Assembly (NCBI GenBank): GCA_963791235.1 | Contig: CAWBRW010000032.1 | Span: forward strand, 62,001-126,000 | Reading direction: 5' to 3' | Length of the DNA stretch: 64,000 nt | From: JALORV01 sp963791235 | GTDB taxonomy: Bacteria; Pseudomonadota; Gammaproteobacteria; Burkholderiales; Burkholderiaceae_F | Part shown: in pieces, positions 43,003-50,436 of the stretch | Numbering within the stretch: the first letter of the stretch is position 1 | Layout: the number at the start of each line of letters is the position of its first letter | Made by a program: the position numbers and the translations under genes | Notes under the pieces: model-generated | What the model saw: only the letters and a program-made list of their open reading frames with translations | Database searches by the model: none | Told to the model about the DNA's origin: nothing

Positions 43003-44547
43003 TTGGACGCCCGCGTACTTTCGCCCACCGCTGCCGCGCCTGCCATTGCCAGCGCGACGCGCGCGGTCGATTCCGGACTGGTTTTCGACAACCGCTATGC
43101 CCGCCTGCCCGGTGTCTTCTACACGCGCGTCGCACCGACCCCGCTGCCCGACCCCTACCTGGTCGCGAAATCGGACGCCGCTGCAGCTCGCCTGGGTCTG
43201 GCGCCGGGGCGTTTCGACGATCCCGACTTCATCGCCGCGCTGACCGGGAGCACGCCGCTTGCCGGAGCCGATCCGCTCGCGGCCGTGTACTCCGGGCATC
43301 AATTCGGCGTCTACGTCCCACGCCTCGGCGATGGCCGCGCGCTGCTGCTCGGCGAGATCGTCGGCCCGGACGGCGAGCACTGGGAGATGCAGCTCAAGGG
43401 CGCGGGCAAGACTCCGTACTCGCGCATGGGCGACGGCCGCGCGGTGCTGCGCTCGTCGATCCGCGAATTCCTTGCCTCCGAGGCGATGCACGGCCTCGGC
43501 ATCCCGACGACGCGGGCACTGGCGGTGACCGGCTCCGACTATCCGGTGATACGCGAGACGGTCGAGACCGCGGCGGTGGTGACGCGGCTCGCGCCGACCT
43601 TCGTGCGCTTCGGATCGTTCGAGTACTTCTACTGGACCGAGCAGCACGATGCGCTGAGGCAGCTTGCGGATTTCATCATCGACCGCTTCTACCCCGAGGC
43701 ACGCGCAACGGCGCAGCCTTACCTGGCGTTCCTCGAGCAGGTCGCGCGCCGCACCGCGCGCCTCGTGGCTCAATGGCAGGGCGTCGGTTTCTGCCACGGC
43801 GTGCTCAATACCGACAACATGTCGATCCTCGGACTGACGATCGACTACGGCCCCTACGGTTTCATCGACGCCTTCGACGCCGGACACGTCTGCAACCACA
43901 GCGACGAGCACGGCCGCTATGCGTTCAACATGCAGCCGCAGATCGGCCACTGGAACCTCTACGCGCTGGGCCAGGCCCTGGTACCGCTGACCGATGACGT
44001 CGACGCCACCAAGGCGGCGATCGACACCTACCTCGACGAGTACTCGCAGGCGATCGACGAGGTCTACCACGCCAAGCTCGGCCTCACGACGATGCAGCCG
44101 GAGGACGAGGCGCTGATCAACGGCCTCATTGAATTGCTGAACGCCAACCACACCGACTGGACGCTGTTCTGGCGGCGGCTCGCGACACTGCGGACCGACG
44201 CGACGGCCCCGGCCCACGACACCGCAGTGCGCGACCTCGTCGTCGACCGCGCGGCCTTCGATGCCTGGGCGGCGTCCTATCGCGCCCGTCTTGTCCAGGA
44301 GGCCAGCGTGGACGCCGAACGCACCGCGCGCATGAACCGCGTGAACCCGAAGTACGTCCTGCGCAACCACCTTGCAGAGACCGCTATCCGCAGGGCGCGC
44401 GGCGAAGAGGGTCCGCGCGACTTCAGCGAGATCGCGCGCCTGCTGGCGATCCTCTCGCGCCCGTTTGACGAGCAGCCCGAGCACGAGGCGTACGCCGGCG
44501 CGCCACCGGAGTGGGCGCAGTCGCTGCACCTGTCGTGTTCATCCTGA
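43003..44547 (+). CDS. selO: Protein adenylyltransferase SelO (YdiU/UPF0061)
   Basis: 514 residues of the pseudokinase-like AMPylator family. KGAGKTPYSRMGDGRAVLRS at about 132-151 contains the nucleotide-binding Lys/Arg. HGVLNTDNMSILGLTIDYGP near 266 holds the Asn-Asp catalytic region. The protein ends SLHLSCSS, where many eukaryotic relatives carry selenocysteine in place of this Cys. Start is TTG at 43003 with GGAG six bases upstream; the longer frame from 42777 is a different frame. SelO AMPylates redox and metabolic proteins. It is followed at seven bases by msrB, fitting a redox role. Confidence 0.94.
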   Translation: MDARVLSPTAAAPAIASATRAVDSGLVFDNRYARLPGVFYTRVAPTPLPDPYLVAKSDAAAARLGLAPGRFDDPDFIAALTGSTPLAGADPLAAVYSGHQFGVYVPRLGDGRALLLGEIVGPDGEHWEMQLKGAGKTPYSRMGDGRAVLRSSIREFLASEAMHGLGIPTTRALAVTGSDYPVIRETVETAAVVTRLAPTFVRFGSFEYFYWTEQHDALRQLADFIIDRFYPEARATAQPYLAFLEQVARRTARLVAQWQGVGFCHGVLNTDNMSILGLTIDYGPYGFIDAFDAGHVCNHSDEHGRYAFNMQPQIGHWNLYALGQALVPLTDDVDATKAAIDTYLDEYSQAIDEVYHAKLGLTTMQPEDEALINGLIELLNANHTDWTLFWRRLATLRTDATAPAHDTAVRDLVVDRAAFDAWAASYRARLVQEASVDAERTARMNRVNPKYVLRNHLAETAIRRARGEEGPRDFSEIARLLAILSRPFDEQPEHEAYAGAPPEWAQSLHLSCSS

Positions 44548-44554
44548 GGCGCGC

Positions 44555-44965
44555 ATGAAGAAAGTCACGAAGACCGACGCTGAATGGCGTGCGCAGCTGG
44601 CGCCGATGGAGTACGCAGTGACGCGCGAGAAAGCCACGGAACGCGCGTTCTCAGGGCGCTACTGGGACCATCACGAGCACGGCATCTACCGCTGTGTGGC
44701 CTGCGGCACGCCGCTCTTCGCGTCGGATACGAAGTTCGACTCCGGCTGCGGCTGGCCGAGCTACTTCCGCGCGCTGGATCCGGCGAACGTGCGCGAGGAG
44801 CGCGACATGACTCATGGAATGACCCGCACCGAGATCCTCTGCAACGTCTGCGACTCGCATCTCGGCCACGTGTTTCCGGACGGGCCGCCGCCCACCGGGC
44901 TGCGCTACTGCATCAATTCAGCCGCACTGACGTTCGAGCCGGCCAAGGGACCCGGCACCCCATGA
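44555..44965 (+). CDS. msrB: Peptide-methionine (R)-S-oxide reductase MsrB
   Basis: 136 residues. Four zinc-binding cysteines Cys47, Cys50 (CVAC), Cys96 and Cys99 (CNVC) are present, with GCGWPSYF at 64-71 and the catalytic Cys119 in RYCINSAALTF. It repairs methionine-R-sulfoxide in proteins. The gene follows selO by seven bases, and its stop overlaps the yciB start (ATGA). Confidence 0.97.
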   Translation: MKKVTKTDAEWRAQLAPMEYAVTREKATERAFSGRYWDHHEHGIYRCVACGTPLFASDTKFDSGCGWPSYFRALDPANVREERDMTHGMTRTEILCNVCDSHLGHVFPDGPPPTGLRYCINSAALTFEPAKGPGTP

Positions 44966-45591
44966 TGAAGCTGCTGTTCGACCTGCTCCCGGTCATCCTC
45001 TTCTTTGCCACCTACAAGGTGGCGGGAGCGTATCCGCAGCAGTCGCTCGCGCTGGCCGGCAGCACGCTCGGCTGGATGGTCGGCGACGGCACCGTTCCGT
45101 CTGACCAGGCGCCCATCCTGCTCGCCACTGCCGTGGCGATCATCGCTTCGCTGCTGCAGGTCGGCTCGCTGCTGGCGCGCGGCCGCAAGGTCGATCCGAT
45201 GCTCTGGGTCAGCCTCGCCGTGATCGTGGTCTTCGGTGGCGCGACGATCTGGTTCCACGACGAGACCTTCATCAAGTGGAAACCCAGCATCCTGTACTGG
45301 CTGTTTGGGGGTGCGTTGCTGGCCGGTCAGGTCTTCTGGAAGAGGAACCTGCTGCAGTCGCTGCTCGGTACCCAGCTTGACGTGCCGGCGCTGGTGTGGG
45401 GACGGCTGCTGTGGTCGTGGATCGCCTTCTTCCTGACCTTGGGATTCGTCAATCTCGCCGTCGCCTATTCGGTGCCGACCGACACCTGGGTCAGCTTCAA
45501 GCTGTTCGGCCTGTTTGGACTGACGCTGGTGTTCACGCTCGGCATCGGCGTTTACCTGGCGCGTCACATGAAGGAGGCGCCGGATGCCTGA
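44962..45591 (+). CDS. yciB: Inner membrane-spanning septation protein A (YciB/IspA)
   Basis: 209 residues with about five membrane helices. LLFDLLPVILFFATYKVAG at the N-terminus, KVDPMLWVSLAVIVVFGGAT and WKPSILYWLFGGALLAGQVF, then FVNLAVAYSVPTDTWVSFKL, are all typical of YciB. In E. coli it contacts cell-envelope and division machinery. ATG 44962 or 44965 could start it; the first overlaps the msrB stop. It overlaps bolA by eight bases. Confidence 0.94.
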   Translation: MMKLLFDLLPVILFFATYKVAGAYPQQSLALAGSTLGWMVGDGTVPSDQAPILLATAVAIIASLLQVGSLLARGRKVDPMLWVSLAVIVVFGGATIWFHDETFIKWKPSILYWLFGGALLAGQVFWKRNLLQSLLGTQLDVPALVWGRLLWSWIAFFLTLGFVNLAVAYSVPTDTWVSFKLFGLFGLTLVFTLGIGVYLARHMKEAPDA

Positions 45592-45895
45592 GGCGACCGT
45601 CGCGGAGATGAAGCGCCGGCTGGCGACGCTGGATCCGCTCGAACTCGCCATCGAGGACGAGAGCGCCCTGCACGCCGGGCACGCTGGCGCGGCGAGCGGC
45701 GGCGGGCACTACCGGATGATCCTCGTCAGTGCCGCATTCGCGGGTCAGCCGCGCGTGACCCGTCATCGCCTTGTGTATGATGCCTTGGCCGAACTGATGC
45801 ACCGCGAGATCCATGCCCTCGCGATGACGTTACTGGCGCCCGGCGAGACCCGACCCGGCTCGGCGCCTTCACTTTCCCACCCTTCCGGACATTGA
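45584..45895 (+). CDS. bolA: BolA/IbaG family protein
   Basis: 103 residues. The KH-like fold is visible in MPEATVAEMKRRLATLDPLEL, then ALHAGHAGAASGGGHYRMIL and HRLVYDALAELMHREIHALA, with the conserved His of the invariant HR-x-VY motif. BolA proteins bind monothiol glutaredoxins with a shared Fe-S cluster. ATG 45584 overlaps the end of yciB by eight bases. The last 15 or so residues are a loose tail. Confidence 0.9.
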   Translation: MPEATVAEMKRRLATLDPLELAIEDESALHAGHAGAASGGGHYRMILVSAAFAGQPRVTRHRLVYDALAELMHREIHALAMTLLAPGETRPGSAPSLSHPSGH

Positions 45896-45900
45896 TCTTC

Positions 45901-46668
45901 ATGCAACGCACCGCCCTGTTCGCGGCCCTGGTCCTTGCCAGCGGGCTCGCACTTGCCCAGAACGTCGCCGTCGTCAACAACAAGCCCATCCCGAAGGCGC
46001 GCGAGGATGCCTGGGTCAAGGAGCTCACCAAGCAGGGCCAGAAGGACACGCCCGAGCTGCGCAAGATGGTGAAGGAGCGCCTGATCCAGAACGAGGTGTT
46101 GCTGCAGGAAGCGAACAAGCGCGGCATTCCGGAGCAGGCCGACGTCAAGTTCATGCTCGACATCCAGCGCCAGAACACACTGATCCAGGCCCTGCTGCGC
46201 GACGAGATGACCAAGCACCCGGTGACCGACGCCGAAGTGCAGGCCGAGTACGACAAGCAGAAGTCGATGGTGGGCAGCAAGGAGTACCGCGCGCGCCACA
46301 TCCTCGTCGAGAACCAGGCCGAGGCCACCGCGATCGTCGACCAGCTGAAAAAGGGTGCCAAGTTCGAGGAGCTGGCCAAGAAGTCGAAGGACACCGGGTC
46401 CGCGGCCAATGGCGGCGACCTGGACTGGGCCGCTCCCGACGCCTACGTCAAGCCGTTTTCCGACGCCCTGCAGAAGCTGAAGAAGGGCGAGATGACCGAG
46501 ACGCCAGTGCAGACGCAGTTCGGCTGGCACGTGATTCGCCTCGACGACGTGCGAGACACGCAGTTCCCGCCGCTCGAGCAGGTGGCGCCGCAGATCCGCG
46601 AGTCAATGCAGCAGCAGAAGGCGCAGGCCTTCGTCCAGAACCTGACGAAGAACGCCAAGGTGCAGTAA
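45901..46668 (+). CDS. Periplasmic peptidyl-prolyl isomerase, PpiC/parvulin type
   Basis: 255 residues. The first 20 (MQRTALFAALVLASGLALAQ) are a signal peptide. A SurA-like helical N-domain (about 21-125) precedes a parvulin domain from about 128 (YRARHILVENQAEATAIVDQ, then KFEELAKKSKDTGSAANGGD, TQFGWHVIRLDD). It catalyses proline cis-trans isomerisation and helps fold outer-membrane proteins. ATG 45901 is chosen over an earlier non-ATG. It ends the selO-msrB-yciB-bolA unit and is closed by a strong terminator. Confidence 0.93.
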   Translation: MQRTALFAALVLASGLALAQNVAVVNNKPIPKAREDAWVKELTKQGQKDTPELRKMVKERLIQNEVLLQEANKRGIPEQADVKFMLDIQRQNTLIQALLRDEMTKHPVTDAEVQAEYDKQKSMVGSKEYRARHILVENQAEATAIVDQLKKGAKFEELAKKSKDTGSAANGGDLDWAAPDAYVKPFSDALQKLKKGEMTETPVQTQFGWHVIRLDDVRDTQFPPLEQVAPQIRESMQQQKAQAFVQNLTKNAKVQ

Positions 46669-46700
46669 CGCCTGACGCGCCAGCAGGTGCGCTGGGGTGC

Positions 46701-46734
46701 AAAAAAAGGGGGCGACTTGTCGCCCCCTTTCTTC
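46701..46734 (+). terminator. Strong bidirectional intrinsic terminator
   Basis: An 11-bp stem AAAGGGGGCGA / TCGCCCCCTTT (46705-46715 and 46720-46730, loop CTTG) is flanked by an A-run on the left and TCTTCTT on the right. It closes the ppiC unit and can also end the convergent cupin transcript. Confidence 0.85.
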
Positions 46735-46773
46735 TTCCTGTCGCGGCCAGTGTGCCGCCGTCGCGCAACCGAA

Positions 46774-47172
46774 TCACAGGTCGTTCACGGTCACATGCTG
46801 AGCGGGCATGATGATCTCCAGCAGTTCGCAATCCTCGGACCATCCGAGTACGGTGTGACGGATTCCGGGAGGCTGGATCCAGCACGAGCCGGCCCGCATC
46901 ACGTGCACTCCCTCGCCTTCGAATTCGTTCTTGAACCAGCCCTTGAGGACGTACACCATCTGAAAGTCGACATTGTGATGGTGGCGTTGGCTCAAGTCCT
47001 CACTGAAGGGCGCAGTCATCCGGATCACGTGGGCCGTCGCCAGACCGTTGGTTGCCGCGGCGATGCCCAGGTCGCGGTAGGACGAGTAGCCGCGCAGCCC
47101 GCCGGTCTTGAAGTCCTCTTCCCTGAAGTGGCTGACCGTGAACCGCTGGGCGGGGCCTGTCGTTTCCGTCAT
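46774..47172 (-). CDS. Cupin domain protein
   Basis: 132 residues. The cupin metal site is visible: RHHHNVDFQMVYVLKGWFKN near the middle, with three His and the downstream Gln/Glu, then IQPPGIRHTVLGWS containing the fourth ligand. The early part reads GYSSYRDLGIAAATNGLATA. It probably binds a divalent metal; whether it is an enzyme or a ligand sensor is unknown. ATG 47172 has GGAG six bases upstream, and an upstream open frame to 47238 is rejected for lack of resemblance. It stands alone, convergent with ppiC. Confidence 0.8.
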   Translation of the reverse strand: MTETTGPAQRFTVSHFREEDFKTGGLRGYSSYRDLGIAAATNGLATAHVIRMTAPFSEDLSQRHHHNVDFQMVYVLKGWFKNEFEGEGVHVMRAGSCWIQPPGIRHTVLGWSEDCELLEIIMPAQHVTVNDL

Positions 47173-47445
47173 CGTGCTCTCCAGCTCGGATGGAACTGGA
47201 ATGGGACTCGCCTTTGCGGAAAACCACAAGTCGCACATGACCCGGACGACATGGCGTCCGGGAGATCGGAATCGCGATTGCGCGCCAGGACATCATTCGC
47301 GACACCGCCCCTGGCAATCGCGGAGTCGAGACGGTGGCGCGCGCGTGGCCTCGGACCCCCGATTGGGTGATGGCGCAGCGTTCAATCCGGGGCGCACCAT
47401 GCAGCGGACGGCGCCTGCACATCACACTTCGCGCGGGCCACCTGC

Positions 47446-48252
47446 ATGGAAATGAAGATCGTGGAAGACGATGGGTGGGACTCCGGGGCCGCGTACGAAC
47501 AGTACGTCGGGCGCTGGAGTCGCCAGGTCGCTGTCAAATTCCTTGATTCGCTGGATGTGCTGCGCGGTCTTGCATGGGCCGATGTTGGATGTGGAACGGG
47601 AGCGCTGACCGCTGCGATCCTGGCACGCAGCCAGCCCATGTCCATCCACGCGCTCGATGCGTCCCAACCCTTCATCGACCGCGCGCGCGAGCTCATCGAC
47701 GATGCGCGGGTCCGCTTCGAATGCGGCAATGCCGTCCAGCTACCTTGGGACGTCGGTCGGTTCGACGCATGCGTCTCCGGGCTCGTTCTCAATTTCGTCC
47801 CAGACCCCGCAGCCATGGTGCGAGAGATGGCGCGCGTCACTCGACGCGGCGGAGCGGTGGCGCTTTATGTCTGGGACTACGCCGACGGCATGGAGATGCT
47901 GCGCGTGTTTTGGGATGCGGCCACCGCCGAGGATGCGTCAGCCGCCGCACTGGACGAAGCCGGTCGCTTCCCGATTTGTCAGCCCGAGCCTCTTCGCGGA
48001 CTCTTCACCTCTGCCGGGCTGCAGTCGGTTGAAGTGGAGGCCATCGAAATCCCGACGGTCTTTCCGACCTTCGATGATTACTGGAGGCCGTTCCTCGGCA
48101 GGACCGGCCCTGCCCCCGCCTATCTTGCGTCGCTGGAAGACGACACGGTTGAGCGCATCAAGCGGCGGCTGCACGCCCGATTGACGGCCAAGGCGGGCGA
48201 ACCGGTGGCATTGACTGCCCGGGCCTGGGCCGTCCGCGGCAGGGTTCGCTGA
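47446..48252 (+). CDS. Class I SAM-dependent methyltransferase
   Basis: 268 residues. Motif I ADVGCGTGALTAAILARS (about 45-62), motif II HALDASQPF, motif III region NAVQLPWDVGRFDACVSGLV, and motif post-IV RVTRRGGAVALYVWDYADG. The N-terminal AYEQYVGRWSRQVAVKFLD is typical of UbiE/type 11 methyltransferases acting on small molecules. There is no clear ribosome site at 47446 or at the second ATG 47452. It stands alone between divergent cupin and convergent LysR. The substrate is unknown. Confidence 0.85.
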   Translation: MEMKIVEDDGWDSGAAYEQYVGRWSRQVAVKFLDSLDVLRGLAWADVGCGTGALTAAILARSQPMSIHALDASQPFIDRARELIDDARVRFECGNAVQLPWDVGRFDACVSGLVLNFVPDPAAMVREMARVTRRGGAVALYVWDYADGMEMLRVFWDAATAEDASAAALDEAGRFPICQPEPLRGLFTSAGLQSVEVEAIEIPTVFPTFDDYWRPFLGRTGPAPAYLASLEDDTVERIKRRLHARLTAKAGEPVALTARAWAVRGRVR

Positions 48253-48303
48253 CCCGCCAAGGCGCGGCCGCACCTCGCAGTTCGACCTGCTCCGGCTGAC
48301 CTG

Positions 48304-49254
48304 TCAGGTTTTCCTGGCGGGTCGCTTTCCCGCCAGACGTGGGACTGACGCCGCGCGCGGCGGCTTGCCTGTCATCTTCCACGGCGAGGCCGCGAACTTC
48401 TCGACCAGGAACTGGATCACCGCGTCCAGCTTGGGCGGACGACGACGTCCGGCGGTGTACACCGCGTTCAGCGGCAACGGTTCGGGCTGATGCGCATCGA
48501 CCAGCAACGGTACCAGCCGGCCATCGCGGATCGCCGGTCCGACGATCAGGTCCGACAGTCGAATGATGCCGAGGCCCTGCAGCGCGAGCTCGTACAGCGT
48601 CTCGGCGTTGTTGACCGTGATGTTGCCTCTTACGGGAATCAGGCGCAGGCCGTCGGCGCCGCGAAACGGCCATTCACTCTGCCCGGGGACGCCTGTCACT
48701 GTCAGACAGTTGTGGAGGGCGAGATCCTCAGGCTTGCGAGGCACGCCGTGTTGCGCAAGGTAGGCGGGCGCAGCCGTGATGACGCGCTCGAGTTCGCCGA
48801 CGCGGCGCGCGGCAAGGTTCGCCTCGCCCAGCGGGCCTACCCGGATCGCGACGTCGATCCCGGCCTCGACGAGATCGACTTCGTACTCACTGATGACGAG
48901 GTCCAGCGAGATATCCGGGTACCTGCTGGTGAAGTCCGGCAGTGCCGGCACCACCGCATACGTGGCGAACGCGGTGCCGACCCGCATTCTTACGCGCCCG
49001 CGCGGCTGGCGCGCAAAGCGCATTACGTCCGACTCCAGGTCGGCGATCTCGCCGACGATCCGCTGTACGCGCTCGAAGTAGATCTCGCCCTCGGCGGTCA
49101 GCGTCAGCTTGCGGGTCGATCGTTGCAGGAGCCGCACGCCGAGCCGCGACTCGAGCCGCGTCACCAGCTTCGATACGGCGGACGGCGTGACTCCCAGGTC
49201 GTGCGCCGCGCGCGTGAAGCCGTTGCACTCCACCGCGCGCACGAAGGCCAGCAT
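48304..49254 (-). CDS. LysR-family transcriptional regulator
   Basis: 316 residues. The winged HTH is MLAFVRAVECNGFTRAAHDL, GVTPSAVSKLVTRLESRLG, then RLLQRSTRKLTLTAEG, and the ligand-binding domain has VPALPDFTSRYPDISLDLVI and LALQGLGIIRLSDLIVGPAI. The target genes cannot be read from the sequence, but the divergent ORF at 49398 and the palindrome at 49298 suggest at least local control. The C-terminal basic tail (RLAGKRPARKT) is unremarkable. ATG 49254 is used; no clear upstream alternative. Confidence 0.92.
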   Translation of the reverse strand: MLAFVRAVECNGFTRAAHDLGVTPSAVSKLVTRLESRLGVRLLQRSTRKLTLTAEGEIYFERVQRIVGEIADLESDVMRFARQPRGRVRMRVGTAFATYAVVPALPDFTSRYPDISLDLVISEYEVDLVEAGIDVAIRVGPLGEANLAARRVGELERVITAAPAYLAQHGVPRKPEDLALHNCLTVTGVPGQSEWPFRGADGLRLIPVRGNITVNNAETLYELALQGLGIIRLSDLIVGPAIRDGRLVPLLVDAHQPEPLPLNAVYTAGRRRPPKLDAVIQFLVEKFAASPWKMTGKPPRAASVPRLAGKRPARKT

Positions 49255-49297
49255 TGCGATTCCGGATTCCGTCTTTGTCTCCAGTCAGGATCAATTA

Positions 49298-49312
49298 ATG
49301 ACATTTTGTCAT
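49298..49312. promoter_or_regulatory. Candidate LysR operator
   Basis: ATGAC, five A/T-rich bases, GTCAT form an inverted repeat about 45-60 bases upstream of the LysR start, in an AT-rich patch between it and the divergent 61-residue ORF. LysR sites are typically T-N11-A palindromes, so this is suggestive only. Confidence 0.35.
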
Positions 49313-49397
49313 GAATACTCTTCCAACTGACATGATTGTGCGCTGATTCAGCTGGAGATACTGTTCTGGCATCAACCGACTGCCACAGGACGAGACG

Positions 49398-49583
49398 ATG
49401 AACCGCATCGACCACAGAACGCTCCCCGATCGCTTCGAACTTGAATTCCAGGCGCACATGCACCGCAACGAGGTCGTGGGCGAGGCGGTGCATTCGGCCA
49501 CGGAGTGGGTCGAGAGTCATGTACGCGACATGGTTCACCGCGTGACCGACGTCGTGACGCATCACGGCCAGTCGGCGCACTGA
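49398..49583 (+). CDS. Small acidic/His-containing protein, 61 residues, divergent from LysR
   Basis: Starts MNRIDHRTLPDRFELEFQAH with AGGA seven bases upstream. It has no hydrophobic segment and seven or eight His, and looks helical (GEAVHSATEWVESHVRDMVH). No family is recognised. Its placement next to the regulator with a palindrome between suggests LysR control, which is inference. Could still be spurious, but codon use in other frames is less convincing. Confidence 0.5.
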   Translation: MNRIDHRTLPDRFELEFQAHMHRNEVVGEAVHSATEWVESHVRDMVHRVTDVVTHHGQSAH

Positions 49584-49789
49584 GCGCGCTGCAATTCCCG
49601 CCGCGTCGGTTGCCAGCCCATGTGGTTTCGGTGCACCAGGCCGATGGCCACTCGGCCGCCGTAGGCACGTCGAATCACGCTGTCGGGCCACGAAACTCGG
49701 TATCCGGCACGCAGCAGCACCCGCTACGCGCTGCCGCGTCCCGCGCTCGAAAGCGGTACGCTTAGCCTTTTGCCTGAACCGGGAATCCA
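49584..49789. other. 206-base gap with no supported gene
   Basis: Several short overlapping frames exist on both strands, but none has a ribosome site or family resemblance. Nothing structural stands out. Confidence 0.5.
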
Positions 49790-50401
49790 ATGAAGCCGCT
49801 GTACCGTCTCCTGCTCGCGACCGCGTGTTGCGTTCCGCTGTTTGCCGTCGCCCAGCCGGCGCCAAAGGTGTTCACCGTTGACATGGTGAAAGTCTTCGAG
49901 GTCCATCCGCAGACCAAGCAGCAGCAGGCTGCACTTCGCGCCGAAGAACAGAAGGCGTCCGAGCAGCTGAAGAAGCTCGAAGGCGAAGCGCGCGCGCTCA
50001 ATGACAAGCTGAAGGAGCAGCAGTCGAAGTTCGACGACCCGACGCTCGCAGCATCCCAGAAGGACGCCATCCGCGCGGAAGGACAGAAGACGCTCCAGGC
50101 GCTGCAGGCCAAGCAGGCCGAGGGGCAGCAGCTGCTATCGAAGACCCAGGGCGAGCTGCAGCAGAAGGTCCAGGCGTCGCGCGGACAGATCCTGCAGGAC
50201 ATTGCCAAGGTCGCGGGTGAAGTCGCGCGCCGCAAGGGCGGGACCCTCGTCTACGACCGCGGCTCGCTGGTCTACTCCGACCCGGCGTACGAGATCACCA
50301 ATGAAGTGATGGCCGAGGTCACCAAGCCCGGCCGTACGCTTCCGCCGCCACCCGCGCCACCGCCAGCCGCCACCAAGGCCGCCCCTGCCGCGCCGCGCTG
50401 A
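49790..50401 (+). CDS. OmpH/Skp-like periplasmic chaperone
   Basis: 203 residues. A signal peptide (MKPLYRLLLATACCVPLFAVA) is followed by VFTVDMVKVFEVHPQTKQQQ and a long charged coiled coil (about 45-150), the tentacle-like arrangement of Skp family members, then LVYDRGSLVYSDPAYEITNE typical of OmpH ends. A Pro/Ala-rich tail (TLPPPPAPPPAATKAAPAAP) follows, unusual. It should hold outer-membrane proteins in the periplasm. It is not next to bamA here, so it may be a paralogue. Confidence 0.85.
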   Translation: MKPLYRLLLATACCVPLFAVAQPAPKVFTVDMVKVFEVHPQTKQQQAALRAEEQKASEQLKKLEGEARALNDKLKEQQSKFDDPTLAASQKDAIRAEGQKTLQALQAKQAEGQQLLSKTQGELQQKVQASRGQILQDIAKVAGEVARRKGGTLVYDRGSLVYSDPAYEITNEVMAEVTKPGRTLPPPPAPPPAATKAAPAAPR

Positions 50402-50436
50402 TCGCGCGACACCTAGCGCGGCCGGCCGCCCCGCGG

